Of a DNA stretch of 64,000 bases, positions 43,596-52,231 are shown in pieces. Every line of letters begins with the position of its first letter. Position 1 is the first letter of the stretch. Made by a program: the position numbers and the translations under genes. The DNA is from Streptomyces sp. AC550_RSS872. GTDB lineage: Bacteria; Actinomycetota; Actinomycetes; Streptomycetales; Streptomycetaceae. The stretch lies in the NCBI RefSeq assembly GCF_019049285.1, contig NZ_JAGMUL010000062.1, forward strand, positions 213,980 through 277,979, written 5' to 3'. The notes below the pieces were generated by a model that was not told the DNA's origin, did not search any database, and saw only the letters and a program-made list of their open reading frames with translations.

Positions 43596-45059
43596 ATGGG
43601 ATCCACTTCCGCCGAGAATCCTGAGAACAACGGCTCCGCAGGTGTGGGGCGCCGCGATCTGATCAAGCGGTCCGCCGCGCTAGGTCTGATCTCCGTTCCG
43701 ACCATGGCCTTCCTGTCGGCGTGTGCCACCGGTGGCGGCGGCAGCGACGAGGAGAGCAAGGCGCCCGGTGGCGCGAAGTCCGCGACCAACCCGCTCGGGG
43801 TCAAGGAGGGCACCGCGCTGGAGGCGTTCATCTTCAAGGGCGGACTGGGCGACCAGTACGCCAAGGACGCCGAGGCCGACTACAAGGCCAAGTACAAGGC
43901 CGAGGTCAAGCACACCGGCACCCAGCAGGTCGGCCCGAAGCTCACCCCGCGCTTCGCCGGCGGCAACCCGCCGGACGTCATCGACAACTCCGGCGCCGAC
44001 CACCTGGACATGAACAAGCTGTCCACGCAGGGCCAGCTCCAGGACCTCAGCGCGCTGCTGGACGCGCCCTCGCTGGACGACGCGAGCAAGAAGATCTCGG
44101 ACGTCATCCACCCGAGCACCATCGAGAAGGGCAAGCACGGCGACACCTTCGACGTGCTCTACTACGCCTTCACCATCTACGGCACCTGGTACTCGCAGAA
44201 GGCCCTCGACGACAACGGCTGGGAATACCCGGGGACGCTCGACGACATGGTCAAGCTCTGCGGCGAGATCAAGAAGAAGGGCATCGCGCCCTGGACGTAC
44301 GCCGGAAAGTATCCGTACTACGTCCACTTCAACCTGTTCGGCCAGATCGCCAAGATCGGCGGCATGGACGGCTGGATCGCCATCGACAACCTGGAGCCGA
44401 ACGCCTGGACCAGCAACGACGCGGTCAAGCAGGTCGTCGAGCACTACGAGGAGCTGGCCGCCAAGAAGTACTTCCTCCAGGGCAGCCAGGGTCTGACGCA
44501 CATTCAGTCGCAGACCGCCTGGAACAAGGGCAAGGCCGTCTTCATCCCCAACGGCTCCTGGGTGGAGAACGAGGCCGCCCCGACCACGCCCGAGGACTTC
44601 CAGATGTCCGTCGGCGCCCTCTTCGACGGCTCCAGCGGCGACAAGCTGCCGCACGGCACCCTGCGCGCCGAGCCCAGCGAGCCGTACATCGTGTCCGCCA
44701 AGGGCAAGAACCCGGCCGGTGGCATGGAGCTGCTGCGCATCATGCTCTCCAAGAAGCACGCGCAGAACTTCGCCACCAAGGTCAAGTCGCTCACCTGTGT
44801 GGTCGATGCCACCGAGGGCATGACTCTCTCGCCGGGCCTGGCGTCGGCGAGCAAGGCGTTCAAGGACGCGGGGGACAACATCATCAGCCTCCAGCTCCAG
44901 GAGTGGTACCCCTCGCTCACCGACGACAAGATCGGCGGTCTCACCGGGCAGCTGCTCACCGGTGAGATGAGCGCGGCCGACTGGATCAAGAAGACGCAGC
45001 GATACGCCGACGCCGTGGCGAAGGACGACTCGGTGAAGAAGTTCAAGCGCGAGAGCTAA
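43596..45059 (+). CDS. ngcE: Chitobiose/GlcNAc-binding lipoprotein, NgcE type
   Basis: A 487-residue extracellular solute-binding protein. The leader holds a twin-arginine motif (GRRDLIKRSAALG, residues 18-30) and lipobox LSAC (Cys43). The mature part (FIFKGGLGDQYAKDAEADYKAKY; TPRFAGGNPPDVIDNSGAD) is a CUT1-class sugar-binding fold. NgcE binds GlcNAc and N,N'-diacetylchitobiose in Streptomyces. Assignment to Ngc rests on gene order with two permeases beside rok7B7, as recalled from S. coelicolor SCO6005-6007. ATG 43596 lies behind GGCGAGGAC. The DasR-like site upstream supports the role. Confidence 0.8.
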   Translation: MGSTSAENPENNGSAGVGRRDLIKRSAALGLISVPTMAFLSACATGGGGSDEESKAPGGAKSATNPLGVKEGTALEAFIFKGGLGDQYAKDAEADYKAKYKAEVKHTGTQQVGPKLTPRFAGGNPPDVIDNSGADHLDMNKLSTQGQLQDLSALLDAPSLDDASKKISDVIHPSTIEKGKHGDTFDVLYYAFTIYGTWYSQKALDDNGWEYPGTLDDMVKLCGEIKKKGIAPWTYAGKYPYYVHFNLFGQIAKIGGMDGWIAIDNLEPNAWTSNDAVKQVVEHYEELAAKKYFLQGSQGLTHIQSQTAWNKGKAVFIPNGSWVENEAAPTTPEDFQMSVGALFDGSSGDKLPHGTLRAEPSEPYIVSAKGKNPAGGMELLRIMLSKKHAQNFATKVKSLTCVVDATEGMTLSPGLASASKAFKDAGDNIISLQLQEWYPSLTDDKIGGLTGQLLTGEMSAADWIKKTQRYADAVAKDDSVKKFKRES

Positions 45060-45108
45060 GAGTCCGGTCCGGCACAACGGCACTCAAGGGGAAGGGCCGG
45101 GAAGCAGC

Positions 45109-46032
45109 ATGCAACACGGCAAATACCGATTCATCGTGGGCTTCCTGGCCCTGCCCGTCATCGTCTACGCGGTCTTCGTGATCTCGCCGTTCGTCCAGGC
45201 GTTCCAGATCTCGATGACCGACTGGTCGGGGCTCGTCGGCACGGCCAAGTTCGTCGGATTCGAGAACTTTGAAAAGCTGTGGCACAACGAGGACTTCTGG
45301 AACGCGTTGTGGCACAACGTCTGGATGCTGATCGCGGTGCCGATCGTGACGCTGGGACTCGGCCTGTTCTTCGCCTTCATGCTGAATGTCGGCGGAAAGC
45401 GACGCAGGGACGAAGTCATCACCGGTGTCGCGGGTTCGAAGTTCTACCGTTTCGTCTTCTTCTTCCCGCAGGTCATCTCCATCACCATCATCGCCGTCAT
45501 CTGGTTCAACATCTACAACCCGGACCCGCAGGACGGCATGCTCAACTCCCTGCTGGGCTCGGTCGGCCTGGACGGCTGGCAGAACGCCTGGCTGGGCGAG
45601 AAGAGCCTCGCCCTGCTGTGCATCATGGCGGTGATGATCTGGTCCCACGTCGGCTTCTACGTCGTGCTCTTCTCGGCGGCGATGGCGTCCATCCCGCGGG
45701 ACATCTACGAGGCGGCGCTCCTCGACGGCGCCGGCCGCTTCCACACCTTCTTCCGGATCACCCTGCCGCTGCTGTGGGACACCGTGCAGACCGGCTGGGT
45801 GTACATGGGCATCATCGCCCTGGACGGCTTCGCCCTGGTGCAGATCATGTCGGTCAACATGGGCGGCCCCGACGGCGCCACGGACGTCATGCCGCTGCGG
45901 CTGTATCTGACGGCGTTCCGCGACAGCCAGTTCGGCTACGCGTCCGCGATGGGCGTCGCGATGCTCATCGTCACCATGACGTTCGCAGTGCTCACCCTGC
46001 GCTTCGCGCGGCGTGAGCGGATCGAGTTCTAG
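45109..46032 (+). CDS. ngcF: Chitobiose/GlcNAc ABC permease, NgcF type
   Basis: A 307-residue CUT1 permease with six transmembrane helices (first: FIVGFLALPVIVYAVFVISPFVQAF). The EAA loop EAALLDGAGRFHTFFRITLPLLW contacts the ATPase, presumably the shared MsiK since none is encoded here. The C-terminal AVLTLRFARRERIEF is typical of the group. It starts 49 bases after ngcE and 14 bases before ngcG. Confidence 0.85.
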   Translation: MQHGKYRFIVGFLALPVIVYAVFVISPFVQAFQISMTDWSGLVGTAKFVGFENFEKLWHNEDFWNALWHNVWMLIAVPIVTLGLGLFFAFMLNVGGKRRRDEVITGVAGSKFYRFVFFFPQVISITIIAVIWFNIYNPDPQDGMLNSLLGSVGLDGWQNAWLGEKSLALLCIMAVMIWSHVGFYVVLFSAAMASIPRDIYEAALLDGAGRFHTFFRITLPLLWDTVQTGWVYMGIIALDGFALVQIMSVNMGGPDGATDVMPLRLYLTAFRDSQFGYASAMGVAMLIVTMTFAVLTLRFARRERIEF

Positions 46033-46046
46033 GGGTTACGGGCGAC

Positions 46047-46982
46047 ATGACGACGGACACTACGAACACCGGCACGGTCACCAAGACGGACGGGGCGGAC
46101 CGTCCGAGCCTCAGCAAGAAGCTCGGCGCGACGGACGGCCGCAGCTCCGAGGGCGGCGTCCTGCACGTCTTCTCGCACGGCATGCTCGTCCTGTGGGCGC
46201 TGATGGTGGGCGTGCCGCTGCTGTGGGTGCTGTGGAGCTCCTTCAAGACGAGCAACGGCATCCTCTCCGACCCGTGGGGACTGCCGACCTCGCTGCACTT
46301 CGAGAACTGGGCCAACGCCTGGAACAAGGCGAACATGGGCCAGTACTTCCTCAACACCGCGATCGTGGTGGGCGGTTCGGTGGTCGGCACCATGGTGCTG
46401 GGCTCGATGGCCGCCTATGTGCTGGCCCGCTTCACCTTCCCGGGCAACCGGTTCATCTACTTCATGTTCGTGGCCGGCATGTCCTTCCCGGTCTTCATGC
46501 TGGTCATCCCGCTCTTCTTCGTACTGCGGGACTTCCCGGGCAGCTCGCTGCTGGCGACGTACCAGGGGCTGATCCTGGTCTACATCGCCTATTCGCTGCC
46601 GTTCACGGTCTTCTTCATGACCGCCTTCTTCCGCACGCTGCCCACCTCGGTCGCGGAGGCGGCACTGATCGACGGCGCATCGCACACGCGAACGTTCTTC
46701 CAGGTGATGCTGCCGATGGCCAAGCCTGGCCTGATCAGCATCGGCATCTTCAACTTCCTGGGGCAGTGGAACCAGTATCTGCTGCCGATGGTCCTCAACC
46801 AGAACGAGGACAAGTACGTGCTCACCCAGGGCCTGGCGATGATCGCCCTCCAGCAGGGCTACGAGAACGACTGGGGCGCCCTGATGGCCGGCATGATGAT
46901 CGCGATGCTGCCGGTGCTGATCGTCTACTTCATCTTCCAACGGCAGGTGCAGGCGGGACTGACGGCCGGTGCGCTGAAGTAA
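46047..46982 (+). CDS. ngcG: Chitobiose/GlcNAc ABC permease, NgcG type
   Basis: A 311-residue partner permease. After a ~40-residue polar N-terminus come six helices (first: GMLVLWALMVGVPLLWVLWSSF). The EAA loop is EAALIDGASHTRTFFQVMLPMAK. It ends FIFQRQVQAGLTAGALK, the common C-terminus of CUT1 MalG-type subunits. It closes the ngcEFG operon and is followed by a strong terminator. Confidence 0.85.
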   Translation: MTTDTTNTGTVTKTDGADRPSLSKKLGATDGRSSEGGVLHVFSHGMLVLWALMVGVPLLWVLWSSFKTSNGILSDPWGLPTSLHFENWANAWNKANMGQYFLNTAIVVGGSVVGTMVLGSMAAYVLARFTFPGNRFIYFMFVAGMSFPVFMLVIPLFFVLRDFPGSSLLATYQGLILVYIAYSLPFTVFFMTAFFRTLPTSVAEAALIDGASHTRTFFQVMLPMAKPGLISIGIFNFLGQWNQYLLPMVLNQNEDKYVLTQGLAMIALQQGYENDWGALMAGMMIAMLPVLIVYFIFQRQVQAGLTAGALK

Positions 46983-47030
46983 ACGCTCTCTGTTCGCTCC
47001 ATCGTAAGCACCACATCACCCCACGTCACA

Positions 47031-47060
47031 GTGAGCCGCCCCACACCCGGGGCGGCTCAC
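47031..47060 (+). terminator. Terminator of ngcEFG
   Basis: GTGAGCCGCCCC (47031-47042) and GGGGCGGCTCAC (47049-47060) form a perfect 12-bp stem with a six-base loop, 49 bases after the ngcG stop. Confidence 0.85.
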
Positions 47061-47192
47061 GCGCGCGTGTGCACACTCCCGGATCCGGTTCAACCTCTTG
47101 ACGGGAGGCAACCCGAACGGCTCAGCTTAGAGTTCACTAGTTGGACACGTAACGGGGCCTCATCGAAGCGGTCCCGCGCGCAGGAGGTCGTC

Positions 47193-48392
47193 GTGGAGAC
47201 TCCGGGGTCGCAGTCGTCGCTGCACCGAGCCAACCTGGAGCGGGTGGTCCGGGCCGTCCGGCTGGCCGGATCGCTCACCCAGGCGGAGATCGCCAGGACC
47301 ACGGGACTGTCCGCGGCGACGGTCTCCAACATCGTCCGGGAGCTCAAGGACGGCGGAACGGTCGAGGTCACGCCCACATCGGCGGGTGGCCGCCGGGCCC
47401 GCAGCGTCTCGCTGAGCGGGGACGCCGGCATCGTCATAGGGGTCGACTTCGGCCATACGCATCTGCGCGTCGCGGTCGGGAACCTCGCCCACCAGGTGCT
47501 GGCCGAGGAGTCCGAACCGCTGGACGTGGACGCCTCCTCGACGCAGGGCTTCGACCGGGCCGAACAGCTGGTCAACCGGCTGATCGAGGCGACCGGCGTG
47601 GACCGCTCGAAGATCGCCGGGGTCGGTCTCGGCGTACCCGGGCCGATCGACGTCGAGTCGGGCACCCTCGGCTCGTCCGCCATCCTGCCCGGCTGGATCG
47701 GCACCAAGCCCGCCGAGGAGCTGCGCGGTCGGCTGGGCGTGCCCGTCCACGTGGACAACGACGCCAACCTGGGTGCCCTGGGGGAGATGGTGTGGGGCAG
47801 CGGGAGGGGCGTGCGCGACCTGGCGTACATCAAGGTCGCCAGTGGTGTCGGCGCCGGTCTGGTGATCAGCGGCAAGATCTACCGGGGGCCGGGCGGCACG
47901 GCGGGAGAAATCGGGCATATTACTCTTGATGAGTCCGGCCCGGTCTGCCGCTGCGGAAACCGGGGCTGCCTGGAGACCTTCGCGGCCGCGCGCTATGTGC
48001 TGCCGCTCCTCCAGTCCAGTCACGGCACGGATCTGACCATGGAAGGTGTCGTACGGCTGGCCAGGGACGGAGACCCGGGCTGTCGTCGGGTGATCGCCGA
48101 CGTCGGCCGCCACATCGGCAGTGGAGTCGCGAATCTCTGCAATCTCCTGAACCCGAGCCGCGTGGTCCTCGGCGGTGATCTCGCCGAGGCCGGTGAGCTG
48201 GTCCTCGGGCCGATCCGGGAGTCCGTCGGCCGCTACGCGATCCCCAGCGCAGCGCGCCAACTGTCCGTTCTCCCCGGGGCACTTGGCGGTCGTGCGGAGG
48301 TGCTCGGAGCCCTCGCCCTCGCGCTCAGCGAGATGGGTGATTCGACCCTTTTGGACAGCACGCTGCATGCGGCCGTGCCTGCCTTCACTTAG
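47193..48392 (+). CDS. rok7B7: ROK family transcriptional regulator (Rok7B7 type)
   Basis: A 399-residue repressor/activator. The N-terminal winged helix (RAVRLAGSLTQAEIARTTGLSAATVSNIVRELKDGG, residues ~20-55) precedes the ROK sugar-kinase fold: VIGVDFGHTHLRVAVG phosphate loop, NDANLGALGE, and the zinc motif GPVCRCGNRGCLETF. It sits directly before xylFGH, as Rok7B7 does in S. coelicolor, where it affects xylose uptake, antibiotic production and carbon control. GTG start with AGGAGG. Around 47925-47940 several codons are unusually AT-ended (ATT ACT CTT GAT). Confidence 0.85.
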   Translation: METPGSQSSLHRANLERVVRAVRLAGSLTQAEIARTTGLSAATVSNIVRELKDGGTVEVTPTSAGGRRARSVSLSGDAGIVIGVDFGHTHLRVAVGNLAHQVLAEESEPLDVDASSTQGFDRAEQLVNRLIEATGVDRSKIAGVGLGVPGPIDVESGTLGSSAILPGWIGTKPAEELRGRLGVPVHVDNDANLGALGEMVWGSGRGVRDLAYIKVASGVGAGLVISGKIYRGPGGTAGEIGHITLDESGPVCRCGNRGCLETFAAARYVLPLLQSSHGTDLTMEGVVRLARDGDPGCRRVIADVGRHIGSGVANLCNLLNPSRVVLGGDLAEAGELVLGPIRESVGRYAIPSAARQLSVLPGALGGRAEVLGALALALSEMGDSTLLDSTLHAAVPAFT

Positions 48393-48400
48393 AGAACGGA

Positions 48401-48414
48401 TGGCACCGTTGCCA
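48401..48414. promoter_or_regulatory. Inverted repeat upstream of xylF
   Basis: TGGCA-CCGT-TGCCA (48401-48414) lies 100 bases before the xylF ATG and just after the ROK stop. It is a candidate site for the ROK regulator. TTGACG at 48435-48440 could serve as a -35 element. Confidence 0.4.
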
Positions 48415-48516
48415 ACCCGTTAAGGATTTACTTCTTGACGTCGCACGTGTGGCCGAGTTGACTTCCAGCCACCTCGGCCGCAGCGTTGCGGCCCTGTCAG
48501 GGAGGCACAACCCAAA

Positions 48517-49611
48517 ATGAACGCAACGATGCGTAGAGTCGTGATCGGCGCCACCGCCGTCTCCATGGCACTGTCGATTGCCGCGTGCGGCAAGGCGGGC
48601 GACGACAAGGACGACTCCGGCAGCACCTCGGACAGCAAGTCCATCGGCCTGCTGCTCCCCGACAACGTCACGGCGCGCTACGAGAAGTTCGACCGGCCGT
48701 ACTTCGAGGACAAGGTCAAGGAGCTCTGCTCCGACTGTGACGTCCAGTACGCGAACGCCGCTGCCGACCCGGCCAAGCAGGCCCAGCAGATGAGCAGCAT
48801 GGTGACCAAGGGCGTGAAGGTCATCGTGATCTCCGCCCAGGACTCCGCCGCCATCAAGTCCTCCATCCAGTCCGCGGTGGACAAGGGCGTCAAGGTCATC
48901 GCGTACGACCGCCTCGCCCAGGGCCCGGTCTCGGCCTACGTCTCCTTCGACAACGTCAAGGTCGGCGAGCTCCAGGGCCAGGCCCTGCTCGACGCCCTCG
49001 GCGACAAGGCGACCCCCAAGTCCAAGGTCGTCATGATCAACGGTGACGACGCCGACCCGAACGCCGGCCAGTTCAAGGAAGGCGCCCACAAGGCCCTCGA
49101 CGGCAAGGTCGACATCGCCTACGAGCAGTCCGGCCTGTGGAAGGACACCGTCGCCGCCCAGAAGATGTCCGCGGCGATCACGCAGCTGGGTGCCAAGAAC
49201 ATCGCGGGCGTCTACGCCGCCAACGACGGCATGGCCGGTGGCATCGCCAACACCCTCAAGGGCGCGAAGATCAGCGGCATCCCGCTGACCGGTCAGGACG
49301 CCGAACTGGCCGGCATCCAGCGGATCGTCGCCGGCGCCCAGTCCTCCACGGTCTACAAGGCCTACAAGCCCGAGGCCGACACCGCCGCCGAGCTCGCCGT
49401 CAACCTGCTTCAGGGCAAGGACATCAAGTCCCTGGCCGACACCACGGTGACCAGCGGATCCGGCGACAAGGTGCAGGCCAAGCTGCTGACCCCGGTGTCC
49501 GTCACCAAGGAGAACATCAAGGACACCGTCGTCAAGGACGGTCTGTACACGGTCGCCGACATCTGCACGGCCGAGTTCGCCAAGGCCTGCAAGGCCGCCG
49601 GTCTGGAGTAG
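48517..49611 (+). CDS. xylF: Xylose-binding lipoprotein
   Basis: A 364-residue periplasmic-binding-protein-4 type lipoprotein (lipobox IAAC, Cys24). Typical ribose/xylose-binding segments are VQYANAAADPAKQAQQMSSMVTKGVKVIVISAQDS, VYAANDGMAGGIANTLKGAK and GIPLTGQDAELAGIQRIVAGAQSSTVYK. It captures D-xylose for the XylGH importer. ATG after GGGAGGCAC. A hairpin between this gene and xylG may make the binding protein more abundant than the membrane parts. Confidence 0.9.
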   Translation: MNATMRRVVIGATAVSMALSIAACGKAGDDKDDSGSTSDSKSIGLLLPDNVTARYEKFDRPYFEDKVKELCSDCDVQYANAAADPAKQAQQMSSMVTKGVKVIVISAQDSAAIKSSIQSAVDKGVKVIAYDRLAQGPVSAYVSFDNVKVGELQGQALLDALGDKATPKSKVVMINGDDADPNAGQFKEGAHKALDGKVDIAYEQSGLWKDTVAAQKMSAAITQLGAKNIAGVYAANDGMAGGIANTLKGAKISGIPLTGQDAELAGIQRIVAGAQSSTVYKAYKPEADTAAELAVNLLQGKDIKSLADTTVTSGSGDKVQAKLLTPVSVTKENIKDTVVKDGLYTVADICTAEFAKACKAAGLE

Positions 49612-49632
49612 CCGCGCCATCGCACGCGACCC

Positions 49633-49662
49633 GGTCCGAGTCCCCGGTGAGGGGCTCGGACC
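49633..49662 (+). terminator. Hairpin between xylF and xylG
   Basis: GGTCCGAG-CCCC type arms (49633-49645 and 49651-49662) pair with one bulged T around the loop GGTGA. It starts 22 bases after the xylF stop and is a likely attenuator or mRNA-stabilising hairpin. Confidence 0.6.
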
Positions 49663-49864
49663 CGGACCCGCGAGCGGTGCCATGAAACCCCCTCCGACGC
49701 CCGCCCCACCTTTCAGACCCCGCTGCGGGGCGGGCGTCGGACGGAACTTGTTCGCTTTGTAATCCACGTGCGTGGCGCGGCCTCCCGCCGCGACCCGCAC
49801 GTCGCTCCGCGCACACCCCAAGCGCGGCATCCCCGCCGGTCAGGCGGCGAAGGAGATGGTTCAC

Positions 49865-50647
49865 GTGTCCGCTACGCCCGTGTTGGCGTTGCGCGGAGTC
49901 TCCAAGCGATTCGGTGCGGTGCAGGCACTCACCGATGTCGATCTGGAGGTCCACGCCGGAGAAGTGGTCGCCCTGGTGGGCGACAACGGCGCAGGTAAGT
50001 CGACCCTGGTCAAGACGATCGCGGGTGTCCACCCCATCGACGAGGGCGCCATCGAGTGGCAGGGCGACTCGGTGAAGATCAACAAGCCGCACGACGCCCA
50101 GGGCCTCGGCATCGCGACGGTCTACCAGGACCTCGCGCTCTGCGACAACCTCGACGTGGTGGGCAACCTCTACCTCGGCCGCGAACTGCTGCACCGGGGC
50201 GTCATCGACGAGGTGACGATGGAGAAGAACGCCCGCGAGCTGCTGTCCACGCTCTCCATCCGGATCCCGAGCGTGCGTATCCCGATCGCGAGCCTCTCCG
50301 GTGGTCAGCGCCAGGTCGTCGCCATCGCCCGTGCCCTGATCGGCGACCCCAAGCTCGTCATCCTGGACGAGCCGACCGCCGCCCTCGGCGTCGAGCAGAC
50401 CGCTCAGGTCCTCGACCTGGTCGAGCGGCTGCGCGAACGCGACCTCGCCGTCATCCTCATCAGCCACAACATGGCCGACGTCAAGGCGGTCGCCGACACC
50501 GTCGCCGTGCTGCGCCTGGGCAAGAACAACGGCTCCTTCCCCGTGAAGAACACCAGCCACGAAGAGATCATCGCCGCCATCACGGGCGCCACGGACAACG
50601 CCGTGACCCGTCGCGCGGAGCGGCGCACCACGGAGGCGGCACAGTGA
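49865..50647 (+). CDS. xylG: Xylose ABC transporter ATPase, single nucleotide-binding domain
   Basis: A 260-residue ABC ATPase: Walker A GDNGAGKSTLVK, signature LSGGQRQVVAIARAL, Walker B LVILDEPTAAL, then the H-loop LISHNM. Enteric XylG proteins are ~510 residues with two fused domains; this one has only one, so the transporter probably uses a homodimer. GTG 49865 is chosen because AGGAG lies nine bases before it, whereas the ATG nine bases upstream abuts that ribosome site. It overlaps xylH by four bases. Confidence 0.9.
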   Translation: MSATPVLALRGVSKRFGAVQALTDVDLEVHAGEVVALVGDNGAGKSTLVKTIAGVHPIDEGAIEWQGDSVKINKPHDAQGLGIATVYQDLALCDNLDVVGNLYLGRELLHRGVIDEVTMEKNARELLSTLSIRIPSVRIPIASLSGGQRQVVAIARALIGDPKLVILDEPTAALGVEQTAQVLDLVERLRERDLAVILISHNMADVKAVADTVAVLRLGKNNGSFPVKNTSHEEIIAAITGATDNAVTRRAERRTTEAAQ

Positions 50648-51993
50648 GCGACACGTCGAAAACCGTGAAGAGCGATTCCGCCGAGGCCGCGACGGCCGGC
50701 GCGGGCGCGGCAGAGGGCCAGACCACCGTCGCTCCCGCCGACGACCCGACGGCCGCGCCGGTCACCGTCGTCGACCCGCGTCTGCTGGTCCGCGAAGAGG
50801 GCTTCAAGGGCTACCTCACGGAGTTCAAGCGCAAGGTGAAGGGCGGCGAGCTGGGCTCGCTGCCGGTGGTCATCGGCCTGATCGTCATCTGGACGATCTT
50901 CCAGCTGCAGAACGACCGCTTCCTGAGCGCGGACAACCTCTCGAACATCAGTTACTTCCTGTCGGCCACCGGCATGCTCGCCATCGGCCTGGTCTTCGTC
51001 CTGCTGCTCGGCGAGATCGATCTGTCGGTGGGCTCGGTCAGCGGTCTGGCTTCCACCCTGTTCGCCGTGTTCGTGGTGAACCAGGGGGTGAACGCCTGGT
51101 TGTCGCTGGTCCTCGCGGTCATCACCGGCATCGCCATCGGCGCGCTGCACGGCTGGTTCTTCGCCAGGATCGGCGTACCGGCGTTCGTCGTCACCCTGGC
51201 CGGCTTCCTCGGCTGGAACGGTCTGATGCTGTGGCTGCTGGGCGACAGCGGCACGATCAACATCCCGTCCGAAACGGGTCCGGTCCATCTGTTCGGCCAG
51301 AGCTCCTTCTTCATGGACCAGGCCATCATCGGCGCGTACCTGCTCGCCGGCCTCGCCGTCGTGCTCACCCTCGTCGGCAACTTCAACGAGCAGCGCCGCC
51401 GCAAGGCCGCGGGGGTGCCGTTCCGGCCGACCAGTGAGATCCTGCTGCGCGTGGGCGCGCTCGGCCTGGCGTCCTTCGTCGCCGCAGCCGTGCTCAACGA
51501 CTCGGCCGGTGTCTCCAACGCGCTGGTGATCTTCCTTGCGGCGTTGGTGATCGTGGACTTCGTGCTGCGTCGTACGACCTACGGCCGCCAGGTCTTCGCG
51601 GTCGGCGGCGGCATCGAGGCCGCTCGCCGTGCCGGTATCAACGTGCCGATGATCCGGATCAGCGTGTTCGCCATCTCCGGCGGCTTCGCGGCGGTCGGCG
51701 GTATGTTCTTCGCCGGTCAGACCGCGAGCGCGACGCTCTCCGCGGGTGGCGGCAACACCCTGATGCTCGCCATCGCGGCGGCCGTCATCGGTGGTACCAG
51801 CCTCTTCGGCGGGCGTGGGTCCGTGTGGTCGGCGCTGCTGGGCATGCTGGTGATCCAGTCCATCCAGACGGGTCTTGACCTGCTGAACATGAACACGTCG
51901 ATCCAGTACATGATCACGGGTGCGGTGCTTCTGGGGGCGGTCGTCATCGACTCCGTCTCCCGCAGGAGCCAGAAGGCTGCGGGGCGCGCGTAG
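50644..51993 (+). CDS. xylH: Xylose ABC transporter permease
   Basis: A 449-residue CUT2-class permease. A ~70-residue acidic/Ala-rich cytoplasmic N-terminus precedes about ten transmembrane helices. The conserved CUT2 loops are visible: LLLGEIDLSVGSVSGL, TTYGRQVFAVGGGIEAARRAGINV and GGTSLFGGRGSVWSALLGMLVI. It is translationally coupled to xylG (GTGA). A dispersed repeat lies just downstream. Confidence 0.92.
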   Translation: MSDTSKTVKSDSAEAATAGAGAAEGQTTVAPADDPTAAPVTVVDPRLLVREEGFKGYLTEFKRKVKGGELGSLPVVIGLIVIWTIFQLQNDRFLSADNLSNISYFLSATGMLAIGLVFVLLLGEIDLSVGSVSGLASTLFAVFVVNQGVNAWLSLVLAVITGIAIGALHGWFFARIGVPAFVVTLAGFLGWNGLMLWLLGDSGTINIPSETGPVHLFGQSSFFMDQAIIGAYLLAGLAVVLTLVGNFNEQRRRKAAGVPFRPTSEILLRVGALGLASFVAAAVLNDSAGVSNALVIFLAALVIVDFVLRRTTYGRQVFAVGGGIEAARRAGINVPMIRISVFAISGGFAAVGGMFFAGQTASATLSAGGGNTLMLAIAAAVIGGTSLFGGRGSVWSALLGMLVIQSIQTGLDLLNMNTSIQYMITGAVLLGAVVIDSVSRRSQKAAGRA

Positions 51994-52009
51994 CGCTCCG
52001 CTCGGAACG

Positions 52010-52100
52010 CCGTCGCGCCGTAGGGGCGCGGGTGAGATTGCGGGTGCCGGTCCGTCGGGGCTGGTCGCGCAGTTCCCCGCGCCCCTTGCGGCGTTGTAGT
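52010..52100. repeat. Dispersed intergenic repeat, copy 3
   Basis: Between xylH and dxs. Bases 52059-52089 are identical over 31 positions to the reverse complement of 62183-62213. The core reads GGCTGGTCGCGCAGTTCCCC. It is related to copies 1 and 2 through the shared GGCTGGTCGCGC word. Confidence 0.8.
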
Positions 52101-52231
52101 ACAGCGTGTTGCTGGGTAGAGCCGATTGCGTGACGCACGACGCCCTGGGCCGGGAACCTTCCGCCTGAGCGGAACATTAGACTCGACAAGCCCGGCAACA
52201 GCTCGAAAAGCTCTACTGCAAGGAGGCACGG

